Positions 52,621 through 64,000 are shown, counted from the stretch's first letter. The stretch: DNA of 64,000 nt from Nilaparvata lugens (GCF_014356525.2 NC_052515.1:25284065-25348064); one strand, 5' to 3'. Made by a program: numbers and translations. Notes: generated from the letters alone by a model not told the origin.

Positions 52621-52799
52621 CCCAAGTATTCCAAATATGGTCATGAGAACCTTTACACAACAATAAATGAAGAGGAACTTAGTAAATGGTAAAACAAAGA
52701 AATATGGATAATATGAGTAAAAATAGTAAAGTAGATACAATACTCTCAAACCAGTAAACACGAAAATTAAAAACCTACTTATGTTTACTTTCAATAAAT
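52621..52799. other. AT-rich spacer
   Basis: Nothing recognised. Confidence 0.35.
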
Positions 52800-52930
52800 G
52801 AATGAATTTATTGCCAAAAACAAAATACAAAAAAGCTTTAAAAAATAAATATAAGTATATGCTACTGCACTTAAACTAAGATACATAAATAAAAATTAAG
52901 GAAATGTTAATTTATTCAATTAGAAATAAT
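52800..52930 (-). repeat. LINE-like 3' end (minus)
   Basis: The minus strand ends TTTGGCAATAAATTCATTCATT, resembling the GGCAATAAATTCAATTC tail at 7775. Confidence 0.45.
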
Positions 52931-55250
52931 AACGAAATGATAATATCCTTATTCATCATACATGTATTATAAATAATAGTTATTAAATGGAGATTTAATT
53001 TTTATGCTCACATGCATGAGTAGGCCTACAGTAGGTGAGGCAAAAACACCGGCAGAAGGAAGATTCCTTGTGCGCCAGTGTGAGTCGTAAAATCAGCTTA
53101 ATCAGAGTAATATATAAATTAGAATTTAGTGTATGAAGTAGTGTTCAAGCATGTAATTTAAAATATGAAATTGATTAGTATTTAAAAGTTAACGATTGGA
53201 AATAATTCAAGTTCAGCCATGCCTCTATGGCTCTTTTTCTTCGGAAATTATTAAGTGGATTAATCAAGGCTCATGAAAAACAGTACATCATGTGATAAAT
53301 ATTATCACGCATAGAGGATTTCAACAAAATACTAGTCTATCACAGCATTGATTTATTATGCTATCAATTGCACTCCCGCATTTCATCAAATTTCAATTTT
53401 TCATGTCGGATATTATTGATCCTGTCACCTGACGCGGATATATGCTGTTCACTCCCCTAATGTTTCACAGGGGAGTAATATCGGAGTTGAGCGGATAATT
53501 TCCATGATTGATGGCAGATCATGTAGCTCCTCGCCGTTTTTTGGTTCCTGCAGTATTGTATTTCGATTTGTAATGGACTTGATTTGATATAATATGACTG
53601 CTAGTATTGATATTGATTATTGTGATGAATTATTTGTTTAGTCTAGACGCAGACTGAATTAGACATTGCCATTTCCATATATTAAATTATTTCATAATAA
53701 TACACTATGACCATAGAATGAGCAATAACCAATCAGTGGATCGTTTATTCTATGCAAGGACGTACTGAAGCTGGCTTTATGATGTACTTTATATATTCGC
53801 AAAATTGAAAATCACTCTAATGTAATATCAATGCTTACTATAATGTATTGTCTCACTACAAATCGACATTATCATGATTCTCATTTATTATGTTTTTAAT
53901 TGAAAAAAAAATTGTTTAGAATCAAAGTGAATTCGAATTTGAAATTTGATCTTGAATTTCTATTCACTACTAACTACCCTGATCAAACTATTTCAATGTT
54001 ATTTTGAATAGGGAAGTTTAAGGACTATTGTGATTTGAAATCCGCACCAAATCTACTGCCTTCCCAAATGGCATCTAGCCTATTATCTTTCAAAAGCGTT
54101 TGAAGGACTTTTGAAAGCATGTGAATTGGATTGGTTGGATTGAGGGTTCCCCTTCTGTATATTCGATGATAGGGATTGCTATTTTTATTTAAAAATGTCA
54201 TGATATCAACCTTCAGGAATAGGCTTAGTTAACCGATTTTCAAATAGGTTATTTTCATAGCCATGAATTCGAATTGATAGAATCGACCTTCTTAAAATAT
54301 GTATAAATCAAGAGAAAAAGTTATCCATCAGCTTTCATGGCATAGGAATAATTTCTGTCCCCGAATAGTGGTCATTCAGAAGGAGGTCATTTTCTTCCCA
54401 AACCATCTATAAATATTCAGGGACAAGCCCTTATAACTCAGCCCAGCTAAGTTGCAGCAATTTGTTTTCGCGGATTGCCAATTCGTTCTTGAATGAAAGC
54501 CAAAACATAACGAGCTATGACTAGCCTTTTTGGCATCTTGTTTATTCTCCTTCTGTACATAAATTACATGGTCTTTGTTGGATAGACAAAGGCTACTGGT
54601 TTTCAATGTTGGGGGAGTTCTTCTATGAAAGCTTGATCATGAACGATTAGAAATGGGTTTGGTTGGTTGTGTGGGGGTTTTGTGTGAAATAAGGGTATCA
54701 TGTTTTAAACAATGGCTGCCCAAAATATGAAAGTATGTATTAGGCTGGCCACTAACCGTAGAACATGCATATACATTCATATGTTTTGTCATCAGCGAGA
54801 GGCTTCTAACATAAAATAAACAACCAGTAACAATGAATAAATAATTGGACAATTACCAATTATTATAATAATGAGAAAATATAACCTCAAATTTAACGTT
54901 AAATAGTTAAATAGAGTAGCCGAGAAAAAATAAACAACACAAGCTTAACCTCAAAAAATGTTGCTCATAGCGTTTCACTGTGATTATAGCTGTGATGACA
55001 AAACAATATAAGACGACTGTGTATCTTGCATGCTTATCATTAAACCGTTGGTGGCCAACCTTATTGGAACTGGAACCAAATGGAGGTACGAGTTTTCTTG
55101 TTGCAAAATTCATGGAAGTATCAGAAAAATGTGCTTCCAGTGAAATTATTACAAACTGAATGAAACAGACATTGGTGATAAAAATCTTTGGTTGAAATCC
55201 AGTAATCTGTTTTCTCATATTCCATTACAGGTTAAACAATCATGGGTTCA
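52931..55250. other. AT-rich, no recognised gene
   Basis: About 2.3 kb without an identifiable gene. A small hairpin (ACTCCCCTAATGTTTCACAGGGGAGT) lies near 53452. Minus-strand ORFs 54376-54606, 54637-54852 and 54907-55218 have no recognisable domains. Much of this may be intergenic or intronic host DNA. Confidence 0.4.
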
Positions 55251-56010
55251 ATTCTTTTTATTTTTCAATGAAGTTTATTTATTTATTCAACAATGATAGA
55301 AAACATAATCATAGAATTATTGGAAATGGAAAAACATGCTTATAGCCCTTACTATTGCATTTCCCTATTTTAAAACTTAATCGTGAAAGTATCGAAATTA
55401 TTAACTCAAAATGATTCTACTCCCTGTTGAATATTTTTCTTTAAGAACGCCCCTTCGTTAAACGCCCCTTACATGACTGTACTCTCAACACAAGGATAGA
55501 TAATCTAACATTTATGGTGGTCAACTAGCCTCATATTTGTGCATAAATTCATTCTGTCGTCCTTCATGAAAAATAATGTTCACAAAATAATATGTTATTA
55601 TTATGACAATCAATTTCATTATCTTGTTGCACGAATTGTTCTTTGGTTCATTGGATACTAAATGATCCAACTGTGCAGATGGAATTGATAACTTCCAACT
55701 GTGGGAAATTCGAATATGAATTCCACATAATTGGGTTGAAAAATTTGCTAGCACAAACTTGAATTCCTCACAATTGAATTTCTCCCAAATGGAATAGATA
55801 TATCGAACGTTCAGAAATCGGAATTAAAACTTGTCAAAACAAAATACGATTGAATTAGCATATATATTTTTTTGAATCCAAAACTGCAAATAAAACGCGT
55901 TCAACATCGATAAAATATAGAGACAAATATTCGTAGGAGATCAATTCCGCTAATAGCTCAACTCACTTCGAAAGAATTGAATAATCATGATGCATGCATG
56001 CAATGTATAT
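55251..56010. other. AT-rich, possible LINE tail at the left
   Basis: A TTTATTTATTTATTCAAC word at about 55270 may be a minus-strand LINE tail. The rest, including the ORF 55521-55754 (minus), is unassigned. Confidence 0.35.
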
Positions 56011-56011
56011 T

Positions 56012-56580
56012 TTTTCATTCTTTATTGATTGTTTATCACAAATGACAATGTATTGCCAGGTCTTGCATGACCCATTGCATACTAACACTACATTATAATG
56101 GGAAGAAATGAACAATTAACATATTCAGAATATATGAGTGAATAACTTCTAAAAACAAAGAGTAGAATCTATTTGTTATACAGAATAGAAATGAGAATAC
56201 ACCTGAAATTCTATCAATACTAAGTAAATGAATGACTCAAATTTCCCTAACAGCACATATACACACACACGCTCAACGAAAACCCAATTAAAAAAAAATT
56301 GATTGGAATAAAATAGTGAAGAGAGAAAAAAACTACTCGTTGCCCTCCAAAAATAATTTGAAAAGTCTCCTCTTGAAAACGCTTAAGTGAAACAAAAAAA
56401 ACGACATGTTCAGGAATAGCATTCCAAAGTCTTGCAGCAGTCACCACAAACTATTTTAGTTTTGTGATATTTCGTGTATGATATCCACCCCTATGATCAC
56501 CATTCTGTATTAATCAGAATAGCTCGATCGGCGCAATTGGGGAGGGCCTCAGTTCTTCTGGGTTTCAGTTCATCCTGCCC
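56012..56580 (-). pseudogene. LINE C-terminal fragment and 3' UTR
   Basis: Minus ORF 56247-56447 starts VTAARLWNAIPEHVVFF followed by SLKRFQEETF, the usual last segment of Jockey/CR1-like reverse transcriptases. The UTR extends to about 56015 (TCAATAAAGAATGAAAAAATA). The upstream part (56450-56580) is degraded. Confidence 0.7.
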
Positions 56581-57050
56581 ATAGAGTTAGATGATCTTAG
56601 AGAATGAAATACGGGATGAACTGGAATTCAGGATGTGTGTAAGTACAATAAATTTTAGTGGCTGGCCACTAACGATATGAAAAGCATGATAATGAAATGA
56701 GACCAAAGACGTTCTGTTCAATTATGTTTCAAAGGTGAAATATTAGGTTGGGGAGGTTAGTCTCTTGCTTCCGAATAAAATTAGATTGGAATTATGAGAA
56801 TAATGCTTTGATAACTACGGATACTAAATACAAAGAACAAAAACATGAAATACAGAATGATTTGTAATACAAAATGAAATGAATGTCACACGCTTTCAAA
56901 TTCTGAACCCGAGACCCGACATATCTGAGTTTAGCAAACTCATTACTACTGCAACTGTCAACTACTGCAGACTGTATCAACCAACCTAAACAACAATGCA
57001 ACGTCCAACAATCGCATATTATCCACTGTATTAGCATATTGTTGAGAGGG
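56581..57050. other. No recognised feature
   Basis: AT-rich; the minus ORF 56792-57037 has no recognisable domain. Confidence 0.35.
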
Positions 57051-57055
57051 CACGA

Positions 57056-57540
57056 TTCACCTTAAACTGTCAGCATTGGATGAATGGAGGAGCATTGATG
57101 CTGTTTATTAGGAATACTGACACAGTTTGAAATGAGCCTCACTGTTGAGATTCACTCAAATCTGGCAGTATTGGTTAGATGGGAAGGATTGATATTATCT
57201 ATTGGAAATACTGTCACAGTTTAAAAAGAGCCTCACTGTTGAGATTCACCAGAAACTGGCAGTATTGGTAAGATGGGGAAGTATTGACGTTATCTATTGG
57301 GAATACTGACACAGTTTAAAATGATTTCCACTGTTGAGTTTCACTCAAATCTGGCAGCATTGGTTAGATGGGGCAGCATTGATATTATCTATGAGGATTA
57401 CTGCCAAACTAAAGTGAATCACACTGTAGGGATCCACTTGAAGCTGTGTCAGCATTAGTTGAATGGGCAGCATTGATGTTAATTCATAAGGACTGCTGAC
57501 AGTTTGAAATGGGTGTGTCACTGAATGGGGATATTTGCAC
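57056..57540 (+). repeat. ~96-bp minisatellite S, locus 2
   Basis: Five units with CAG(C/T)ATTGGTTAGATGGG, ATTGATATTATCTATTGG, AATACTGACACAGTTTAAAA and CACTGTTGAGATTCAC. Unit starts near 57066, 57166, 57261, 57356 and 57452 give spacings of 100, 95, 95 and 96 bp. Related to 16166-16530. Confidence 0.88.
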
Positions 57541-57754
57541 GCGTTTATGGTTTACAGTGTATATAGGCCCTATATAAGGGAGGGCCGGGGTTGAAGTTAA
57601 ACCCTTGCATAGGGTTTAGTAGTGATAGGGCTGGGACTGGTCTTCCATAAACGGGGTTCGGGTTGCAGCTAATAACAAGTGTGTATTCCATAAAATATGA
57701 GCCGAGCCTTGTATTGGAGTATGGAATGGTTTGGTCATGGTGTATGAGAATTTG

Positions 57755-57761
57755 TGTGTGT

Positions 57762-57815
<54 letters not shown>
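57755..57815. repeat. (TG)n microsatellite
   Basis: About 28 TG units preceded by GTGTGTGTGG; ORFs through it on both strands are artefacts. Confidence 0.95.
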
Positions 57816-57817
<2 letters not shown>

Positions 57818-58026
57818 CATGTTTTTCTGGTCTGTTTTTCCCATCGGTGATTGTAGACGTCTAAAATTACTTTGATCCATTTATTTTGAAATTCATTGGA
57901 AATCCTTTGAATTCACTCCTCTGCTTGTTTGAGAATCAATGAATATTACATTATCAAGTGAGCTCAAGTAGAAATAAGGACTATTTAAGGAATTATCAGA
58001 CTTTGATAATAGTTGGACTGTAAGAA

Positions 58027-58627
58027 AAATCTGGTGTGGCGCACTCACACAACTTCCCTTGCCGTTATGAAAATTTATCACCTGACGCTAGTGATCACGC
58101 GCATCTCAAGTCTACTATTCAAAGATCCGAGCCAGCTGGTGACAGGACAATAACGCTGGAGACACACGAAGTATGCTATCTCTTCATAGTGAATGATTTA
58201 ATAGAATCAACAGTTGCCAATAGTTTGCAATTGAAATAATAAAATTTCCTCGAATTTCGATCCTATTTTAAATTTTAGGTGAAAACGTTACTAAACGTTA
58301 ATTGTAAAGATTTTCATGCCTAATCTCTTCCACTTGGAGTTTTTTGTTTTAATTGTATCTGAAGCCTTATAATTGGGAATCTAAAACCGAACTTTGCATA
58401 GATGGGGCGGAGCTCCTGAAATTTTTACAGATATGGGACTTGTGGCAGTTGATATAACTTATCAATGACTATTTTAGGTATAAATTTGATCAAAATCGTT
58501 GGAGCCGTTTTCGATAAAATCGCAAAAAACCCTGTTTTTGACAACATTTTCACCATTTTATCCGCCATCTTGAATTGCATCAGATCGAAATTGTTCGTGT
58601 CGGATTCTTATATTGTAAGGACCTTAA
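58027..58627 (-). mobile_element. ~0.85-kb dispersed repeat R, copy D (minus, truncated)
   Basis: Runs from AATCTGGTGTGGCGCACTCAC to GATTCTTATATTGTAAGGACCTTA. The part that would hold the TG tract and the terminal hairpin is missing; a palindrome lies close by at 58661. Confidence 0.82.
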
Positions 58628-58660
58628 GAGCAATGTTATAATTCGGAAAAAGGGCTGAAA

Positions 58661-58980
58661 CAGGCACTTCGTTCTAGCGTGTTTCGGACGCTATTTTCCA
58701 ACCGATAATCATGAAAATGGTACCAAATTGTTCAGAAAGATTTGGACATCTGGCGCCGTACCGCCAAATTCCAATTTTCCAACTATAAAATGACTTTAAA
58801 ATTCGACGAACTTGGAGAAAATTTGGCAAAGTTTGACGTTCAATAGGAAAAAATTGATAAGTGATATCAAAATTTGGCGGTACGGCGCCAGATGTCCAAA
58901 TCTTTCTGAACAATTTGGTACCATTTTCATGATTATCGGTTGGAAAATAGCGTCCGAAACACGCTAGAACGAAGTACCTG
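58661..58980. repeat. 110-bp-arm palindrome
   Basis: Arms 58661-58770 and 58871-58980 are complementary with one mismatch seen (position 4), around a 100-base loop. Arms include ACTTCGTTCTAGCGTG, GGTACCAAATTGTTCAG and CATCTGGCGCCGTACCGCC. The minus ORF 58674-59207 crosses it and reflects the repeat. Confidence 0.92.
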
Positions 58981-59322
58981 CAAAGAACTCTGAATCGAGA
59001 AAGCTTCAATTCCCTACTATCCTTTCGAAAAAGTGTGGTCGAACTCACTAACACAGTCCCAACTGCTATGATGTGAGTACACACACTCACACCGGAGAAC
59101 CGGAAACTGGTTTTCGGTTGTCGAAGCAATTGATTGTTTTTGTTCAATGAGATATTGCCTGTCTTCTTGTCTGCGCTATTGTGTTTTATGTTATATACTA
59201 TATTCATATAATTATGCTCTATTATTCTATATGCTTATACAGTAGTTTGACATCCATATTATTATTTATTCCCATTTCATTTCAATATCACATGAAATTT
59301 GTACTATATTCTATTTGTACAG

Positions 59323-59483
59323 CTATTTTGGAGACATGGTTCATTCTTCTCTCATCGAATTCTTTATTATCCATGTTGGGCCATGCATGGCAATTCAAAT
59401 TCAACCCAAGAACTTTACATGAAACTACCCGGGAAAAATTTAGTTTTGGAGAGATCAAGTTTTACATGTTTTTTTCTTATACT
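59323..59483 (+). CDS. Possible exon, methuselah-like GPCR fragment (weak)
   Basis: A 161-bp segment preceded by TATTCTATTTGTACAG (acceptor-like) and followed by GTAATT (donor-like). In one frame it reads LSMLGHAWQFKFNPRTLHET, then TREKFSFGEIKFYMFFSY. The spacing of S-M..W.F, R.LH.T.RE and KF..(Y/F)S(Y) recalls the third transmembrane helix, second intracellular loop and fourth helix start of methuselah-like receptors. That is from memory and unaligned. A single exon without partners could equally be a pseudo-exon or chance; the ORF extends upstream into apparent intron. Confidence 0.22.
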
Positions 59484-59559
59484 GTAATTAGAAAACAACC
59501 AATCATTCCTAAATTCTCGAGAAAAAGTAAGTTATTGGATAATATGAATGAATGATAGT

Positions 59560-60300
59560 TCATGCTTCAACGAAAATTTCTGCAATAAAAAAATACTTTT
59601 AGTATACTGCAAGATTTCCAAGATAAGCCAATTCTCTGTTCACTTTTTTTTTTAATTTACATTTACTTTCTTTGAAGTGGTAATAGGGTACAAGTATTCA
59701 ATTGGAAGAAAGGTGAAATGCAAAAACTAATGTACAGTATGACACTGTACATTGTCATTGTCCAGGAGTGGTAACGTTGTGGGTGGGGGGGGGGGGCGAT
59801 TGCGCAGACTGCGTCCTTGTCATTGTAGTGAGGGGGGGTTTCCAATAGGGTCAATATTGTAACGACAGACGATCTTCTTGTTTGGAATGTTTTCTGAATC
59901 GTGCAGAATCACAAATACTTTGCTTCTGAATAAAATTATGCTTATATGAATCATAACTTTTTTTGGGTTTAGGCGCCTGCTGGCGCCTGCGCGGTAGATT
60001 CTATTATATTCATAATTGACCAGAAATGAATTCGATTGTTTATAAAATAGAAAAATAGACAGTTATCAACTGTCCATTGTTCAGTTGTTTACAGGCCGTT
60101 GTACATGGTGATCTGCACTTGTTTTGGTGAATCAGGAATTAGGTAGCCTACTTCTCGTAATATTTGCTACCGTATATTAGCCCAGTTCTGAATCGTGCTA
60201 ATACAGTCACAAGTACTTTGCTTCTGAATAAAACTATGCTTATGAATCATTGTAGCGTTATAATATTTAGCGTTGTTGTATGATTTGAATTTTTGTGCCC
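59560..60300. other. Mixed region with a direct repeat and G-run
   Basis: A G-run (about 59786-59796) and a second (59832-59838) lie in otherwise AT-rich DNA. A roughly 65-bp direct repeat (TTCTGAATCGTGC..ACTTTGCTTCTGAATAAAA) is at about 59892-59960 and 60185-60250. Confidence 0.6.
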
Positions 60301-60892
60301 TGTTAATTATTTATTTATTTATTAGATTACCACAAACAATATAATGATCGGGAAAGAAAAAACAGGTTATTGCCCAAAACTTTTTCAATTTCCTAATTCA
60401 GTTTCAAATTATGCAAATATTATACATAGGTTATGTCCATTTCAATTTTCTACACCAATCACAATCTGAGAGTATAGATTAGAATAAAACAAACAATTTT
60501 AAATTTTGATAGATTGATAGTAAAACTTTTGTAAAAACTTTAAATTCACAAAATAAAGAATATAACCACTTAAATTTTGAGCTCGAAAATATAACGTTCA
60601 ACTTAGCTATATAACAGCTGTTTCATGTTATCATGGATAATAAAAACCAATTTGATTTATTATATTATTGGAATCATTTCTTGTTTGTGATTTTCCCTGA
60701 TAATATACATAAATACATTGAAATATTTGATCCTGTACTTCAAACAATATTATTACTGTAGGAATTAATTTCTATCTAGAATCAAAATAAATATATTTAA
60801 ATCTCAAGAATGAAGAATCATGATTTTTATTTGTCTATGCATAAACCATTTTATTAACAGCCTTCAACACTTACTGTATCTATTTTATAATA
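60301..60892. other. AT-rich, possible LINE tail
   Basis: TTATTTATTTATTTATTAG at about 60307 may be a minus-strand LINE tail; otherwise nothing recognised. Confidence 0.35.
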
Positions 60893-61115
60893 CTAGTCGT
60901 CAGGCTCGCTCTGCTCGTCATATCCGTTTAGCCAGACATTTAGTCTGTACCCCCGACTGGATCGTCCTAACATATGATAAAAATGCACAAATGAAAAATG
61001 CAGGCGAGCGAAGCAAGCCTGATGATCTCATTCTTGGACAATCCAGTCGGGGTCCAGGGGGCGGAGCCCACTGGCTAGACGGATATGGCGAGCGAAGCGA
61101 GCCTGACGGCTAGTA
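60893..61115. mobile_element. Hairpin repeat, GTCAGGCTCGC ends
   Basis: Begins ACTAGTCGTCAGGCTCGCTC and ends GAGCGAAGCGAGCCTGACGGCTAGT, with inverted ends of about 45 bp plus a further inverted CCCCCGACTGGATCGTCC/ACAATCCAGTCGGGG pair. It consists of two opposed copies of the unit at 14885-15002. The ORF 60820-61113 is incidental. Confidence 0.8.
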
Positions 61116-61189
61116 GTAATATAATATTCCTAGGAATAGCTCTGATTGAAGTAGCAGTACCCAATCAATTGTTCCGCGATAAATCAGGA

Positions 61190-61255
61190 CCTCCTAAATA
61201 GGTATTTAGGAGGTACTGGATAAATTGGTATTTAGGAGGTCCTGGATAAATGCAT
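61190..61255. repeat. GGACCTCCTAAATA short inverted/direct repeats
   Basis: AGGACCTCCTAAATA, then TATTTAGGAGGTACTGGATAAA and a second TATTTAGGAGGTCCTGGATAAA. Confidence 0.7.
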
Positions 61256-61319
61256 TTCAATCTTCAACTTGGTGCCAACCTAACAAAGTCAACTCAACTT
61301 AATGCCAATCTGACAAAAT

Positions 61320-62900
61320 TTTTAATTTAGTTACCAGAACAACTCTGTGGGTAGATGACACAAGTTGATAAGTCACATTTTTGAACATATTGAGTTATGC
61401 ATATGGTTGTGTTCAGAAAAATTAGATCTATAAGATGGTATCTATGTGATAAGAGAGAGTAGGGTTGTGTTTGTTCGTGTGTTCGTTTGTTCGCATCAAA
61501 ACTTGTCAACTTGTGGATTGCATACCGGAAAAACGGGAATGATTTATTTTCCCAATTTTGCACATAGATTCTAAAAATATCAATCTCGTGCACCTGGAAG
61601 CCCAAATTTAAATTTTCCTTTTAGGTTTTTCAGAATTAGCCTGATGTTTAAATTTCATTAATGATACATTAGATTTCATTAAAAAATCACCAAATCATAT
61701 GATCGAAATTAAAAAAGGTACATCTGTTTCTATATTGCTTTCTACCTGAAAAACATAGTTTTGAAACTTCGTTTTCCTGATGCAATGTTTAGGCCTACAC
61801 GTGGCATGGATTATTAATTTTTAAGCTAGAACAATTTTTGAGACAAATGCTAAATAAACGTCCACAGTTTCATCAATGCTGTATCGGCAATATGAAAACG
61901 CATGCAGTTAATATGTCTTTCAATGGAGGTGTTGTTATTTACATAAATAAATTATATTCTTCCAGTTTTATTTAATTAAAATTTCAAAATTATTCGTGCC
62001 CTGATAGAATGACTGACTCACTGTACATAGGCCTATTTTGAATTCTTCTAGATTTCATTACGTTAAGTTTTAAGAAAGACCCTTGCGAAGCACGGGTTCC
62101 CTACTAGTAACTAAATATGTTGTATCTCTTTAAATAGCTGAGATATAACCTTGCTCAAGCCTGAAAGAGCATTTTCTTCCAAACCCCAAGTTGACAAATA
62201 TTGATAAGTACATATATCTCAACACTCTTCTACCGGTTTGTATTATAATCCAATTATCAAAAGATGACAAAATTTGATAAGTGTATGTACTGGTAGGCTA
62301 TTATAAAATCTGAAAATCAATAACCTCTATTGAGAACTACATAGCCCATACAACTTTGCAAACAGTTCAAGTTTGTTTAACTTGATCAATACTTGTAAAT
62401 AATATCAATTAATTGTTAAAAAATATATTCAAATTTCTAAATAATCGATTTTTAAGATATTTCCTATACTGTTAAATTGTGATTTGAAACATTTGGCAGA
62501 AGGCAAAACATGATATCTCTGACATCACTAGCAAAAATCCTCAATAGTTAATTTAAATAAATGTTTTATTCCTTGATATTTTATATTCAAATAGTCAATG
62601 ATCAGCTGATTATATTAGTTTAAAATGGGTAAGAAAAATATGATAGATAATTTTTGCAGCTATGCCAAACTTTCAAATTGCTCTCCTGAAAAGTTTACAA
62701 ATCATGACTTATCAGCTTGTGTCATCTACCCACAGAACTGTTTCGAAGAGGTACTCTCTCTAGATTATAGTTCTATATTAACATATGGTATGGACATTTC
62801 AATTATAATTTTAAGATATTGGAATAAGAATATACATGCTAAAAGTCGAACTTTAAACCCTTAAAACCACCCTTAGAGTTAAAATATCGCCAAAAGATTT
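61320..62900. other. AT-rich region bounded by an inverted repeat
   Basis: About 50 bp at 61336-61390 (minus) match 62694-62750 (plus): ACTTATCA(A/G)CTTGTGTCATC and ACCCACAGA. Each gives an ORF with DLS.CVIYPQ.C (61327-61605 minus, 62625-62864 plus). CGAAGCACGGGTTCCC at 62084 resembles repeats near 18660 and 19263. Family unknown; possibly ends of an old element. Confidence 0.45.
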
Positions 62901-62904
62901 CTTA

Positions 62905-63040
62905 GTGCGCCTCAAAAGGGCCAACTGAACATACCTACCAAATTTGAACGTTTTTGGTCCGGTAGATTTTTAGTTCTGCGAGTGAGTGAGTGAGTAAGTC
63001 AGTCAGTGAGTGAGTGCCATTTCGCTTTTATATATAGATA
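62905..63040 (+). repeat. 3' module with (GAGT)n, second copy
   Basis: Nearly identical to 15539-15680: GGGCCAACTGAACATACC, TTTTGGTCCGGTAGATTTTT, GAGTGAGTGAGT/CAGTCAGT, then GCCATTTCGCTTTTATATA. Confidence 0.85.
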
Positions 63041-63209
63041 GTGCACTCATATATTAATGAACTTGTATGTCGATTTAGAAGAATTAGTCAAATGAAGTGT
63101 GTTCTTTGATAACACTGTTGAAGCAATAGAATAGAATCTATAGCCAGGCTACTCAAAAGCAGATCAGTCATGTTAGAACAGCCGCAGAATGAGTAGACAA
63201 TGCAGTGTA
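63041..63209. other. Short spacer
   Basis: Nothing recognised. Confidence 0.3.
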
Positions 63210-63250
63210 TAATTATAATAATAATAATATAATAATAATAATATTAATAA
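63210..63250. repeat. (AAT)n microsatellite
   Basis: Imperfect AATAATAAT run. Confidence 0.85.
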
Positions 63251-63329
63251 TGGATTCATTGGAAAGTGCAATAAAAACAAATAGAAATTTTAAAAGAATG
63301 TGCTGAACAAGTAGGCTTACAATATCATT

Positions 63330-64000
63330 TGAAAAAACTGTTTTCACAACATCAAATATAGAAGTTACTAAATTACAAACAAAATAGGAACAATTAAGAA
63401 GGTACCATAATAAATATCTTGGGGAATTATATCAGAAAAACATGCAAAATGAAAGGATACAGAAAGCTCGTAAAGGCCTAGGGCTAGTGCATATATTTAT
63501 AATAAGAGATGATGTCTATCAATACAAAATCAAACATTATAACGCAGTAATCAAGCCAACAATGTTGTATGCCAGCGAGACCCTAACACTTAGCAGAAAA
63601 CAGATACTGAAAATTTGAAAAAAGAAGAAAGGAAGATAATTAGAAAAATACTTGGACCAAGAAAGACCGAAGATGGTTATAGACTACAGAAAACAGCCAA
63701 AGTTGAAGAATACTTAACATAGAAGCAGACATCAGGAAAAGGCGCCTTAAAATTTATGGTCACATAATGAGGCTTCCAGATCACAGACTTACAAAAAGAC
63801 TAGTAACATATGTAGCAACTTAGTAATGGAGGTGCATGGATGAAAAACGTCAAGAAGGACTTAATACTTGCTAACATTAACAATGATGAAAATACAACAG
63901 GAACAGTTTCAGAGAAAGGTTGAAAAATGGGAAGTTAAACCAGAGATGACTGTGCCAAGAGTGGGAACAAAATGGAGTGAAGCAAGGAAAGCGGAGTTCT
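63330..64000 (+). pseudogene. Decayed LINE reverse transcriptase, cut by the window edge
   Basis: Broken plus-strand pieces read KYLGELYQKNM, then YNAVIKPTMLYASETLTLSRKQ, KEERKIIRKILGPRKTEDG, and a later KRRLKIYGHIMRLP-like piece after a frameshift. This order (LY.SETL, RKILGP, GH.MR) is typical of the C-terminal part of RTE-type and related endonuclease-reverse transcriptases. Several in-frame stops show it is dead. It continues beyond the window. Confidence 0.75.

Noticed and set aside
58674..59207. 177-codon minus-strand ORF
   Set aside because: Crosses a 110-bp-arm palindrome and repeats the same peptide in both directions; not a gene.
60893..61115. Rho-independent terminator or bacterial insertion sequence
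   Set aside because: The long hairpin is part of a dispersed eukaryotic repeat (see 14885-15002) and the window shows no bacterial genes.

Overview
The window looks like gene-poor, AT-rich arthropod nuclear DNA built almost entirely from transposable elements and simple repeats. It carries Jockey/CR1-like and RTE-like LINE fragments, tRNA-derived SINEs, many short terminal-inverted-repeat (TIR) elements with TTA/TAA target duplications, one young LTR retrotransposon, and long TC/GA and TG microsatellites. The repeat style is that of a hemipteran insect, perhaps a planthopper. That identification is an inference from memory of repeat style and was not checked against any database. I recognise no intact host gene. 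Two weak exon-like segments are listed with low confidence: 59323-59483 (possible methuselah-like GPCR exon) and 19531-19619 (possible 5' exon with a strong splice donor).

Layout. 1-2105 is a degenerate 90-bp tandem array, broken by a 441-bp palindrome and a dispersed repeat. 3349-4071 holds two copies of one TIR element. 4120-5990 is pyrimidine-rich low complexity. 5983-14480 mixes a foldback element, two dead LINE fragments, several TIR elements and an ~0.85-kb dispersed repeat. 14885-18245 holds a composite repeat, a ~95-bp minisatellite and an RTE insertion with an unusual 5' junction. 19640-21150 has no feature I can name. 21160-29100 is rich in TC/GA tracts and LINE 3' ends. 29389-36458 holds nested TIR elements, a LINE 3' end containing an inserted element, and two SINE copies. 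36763-40440 holds another ~0.85-kb repeat, two small TIR elements and a LINE.

The centrepiece is 40455-48290, an LTR retrotransposon of 7,836 bp. It has an ATGG target duplication, very long LTRs (2,411 and 2,599 bp) and a polypurine tract. Its single long ORF encodes a Gag with a SAP-like segment, a capsid-like region, a CCHC zinc knuckle and two degenerate retropepsin-like regions. There is no reverse transcriptase, RNase H or integrase, so it should depend on enzymes from another element. The gag reading frame stays open about 117 codons upstream of its first ATG, back into the 5' LTR.

48300-64000 returns to LINE tails, foldback elements with nested insertions, minisatellites, a 110-bp-arm palindrome and a decayed RTE-like reverse transcriptase that runs off the right edge. 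Elements were delimited by comparing copies within the window. Several paralogous empty sites (near 6030, 51377 and 49142) fix insertion boundaries. Boundaries were read by eye; most are good to a few bases, but those called approximate may be off by tens of bases.
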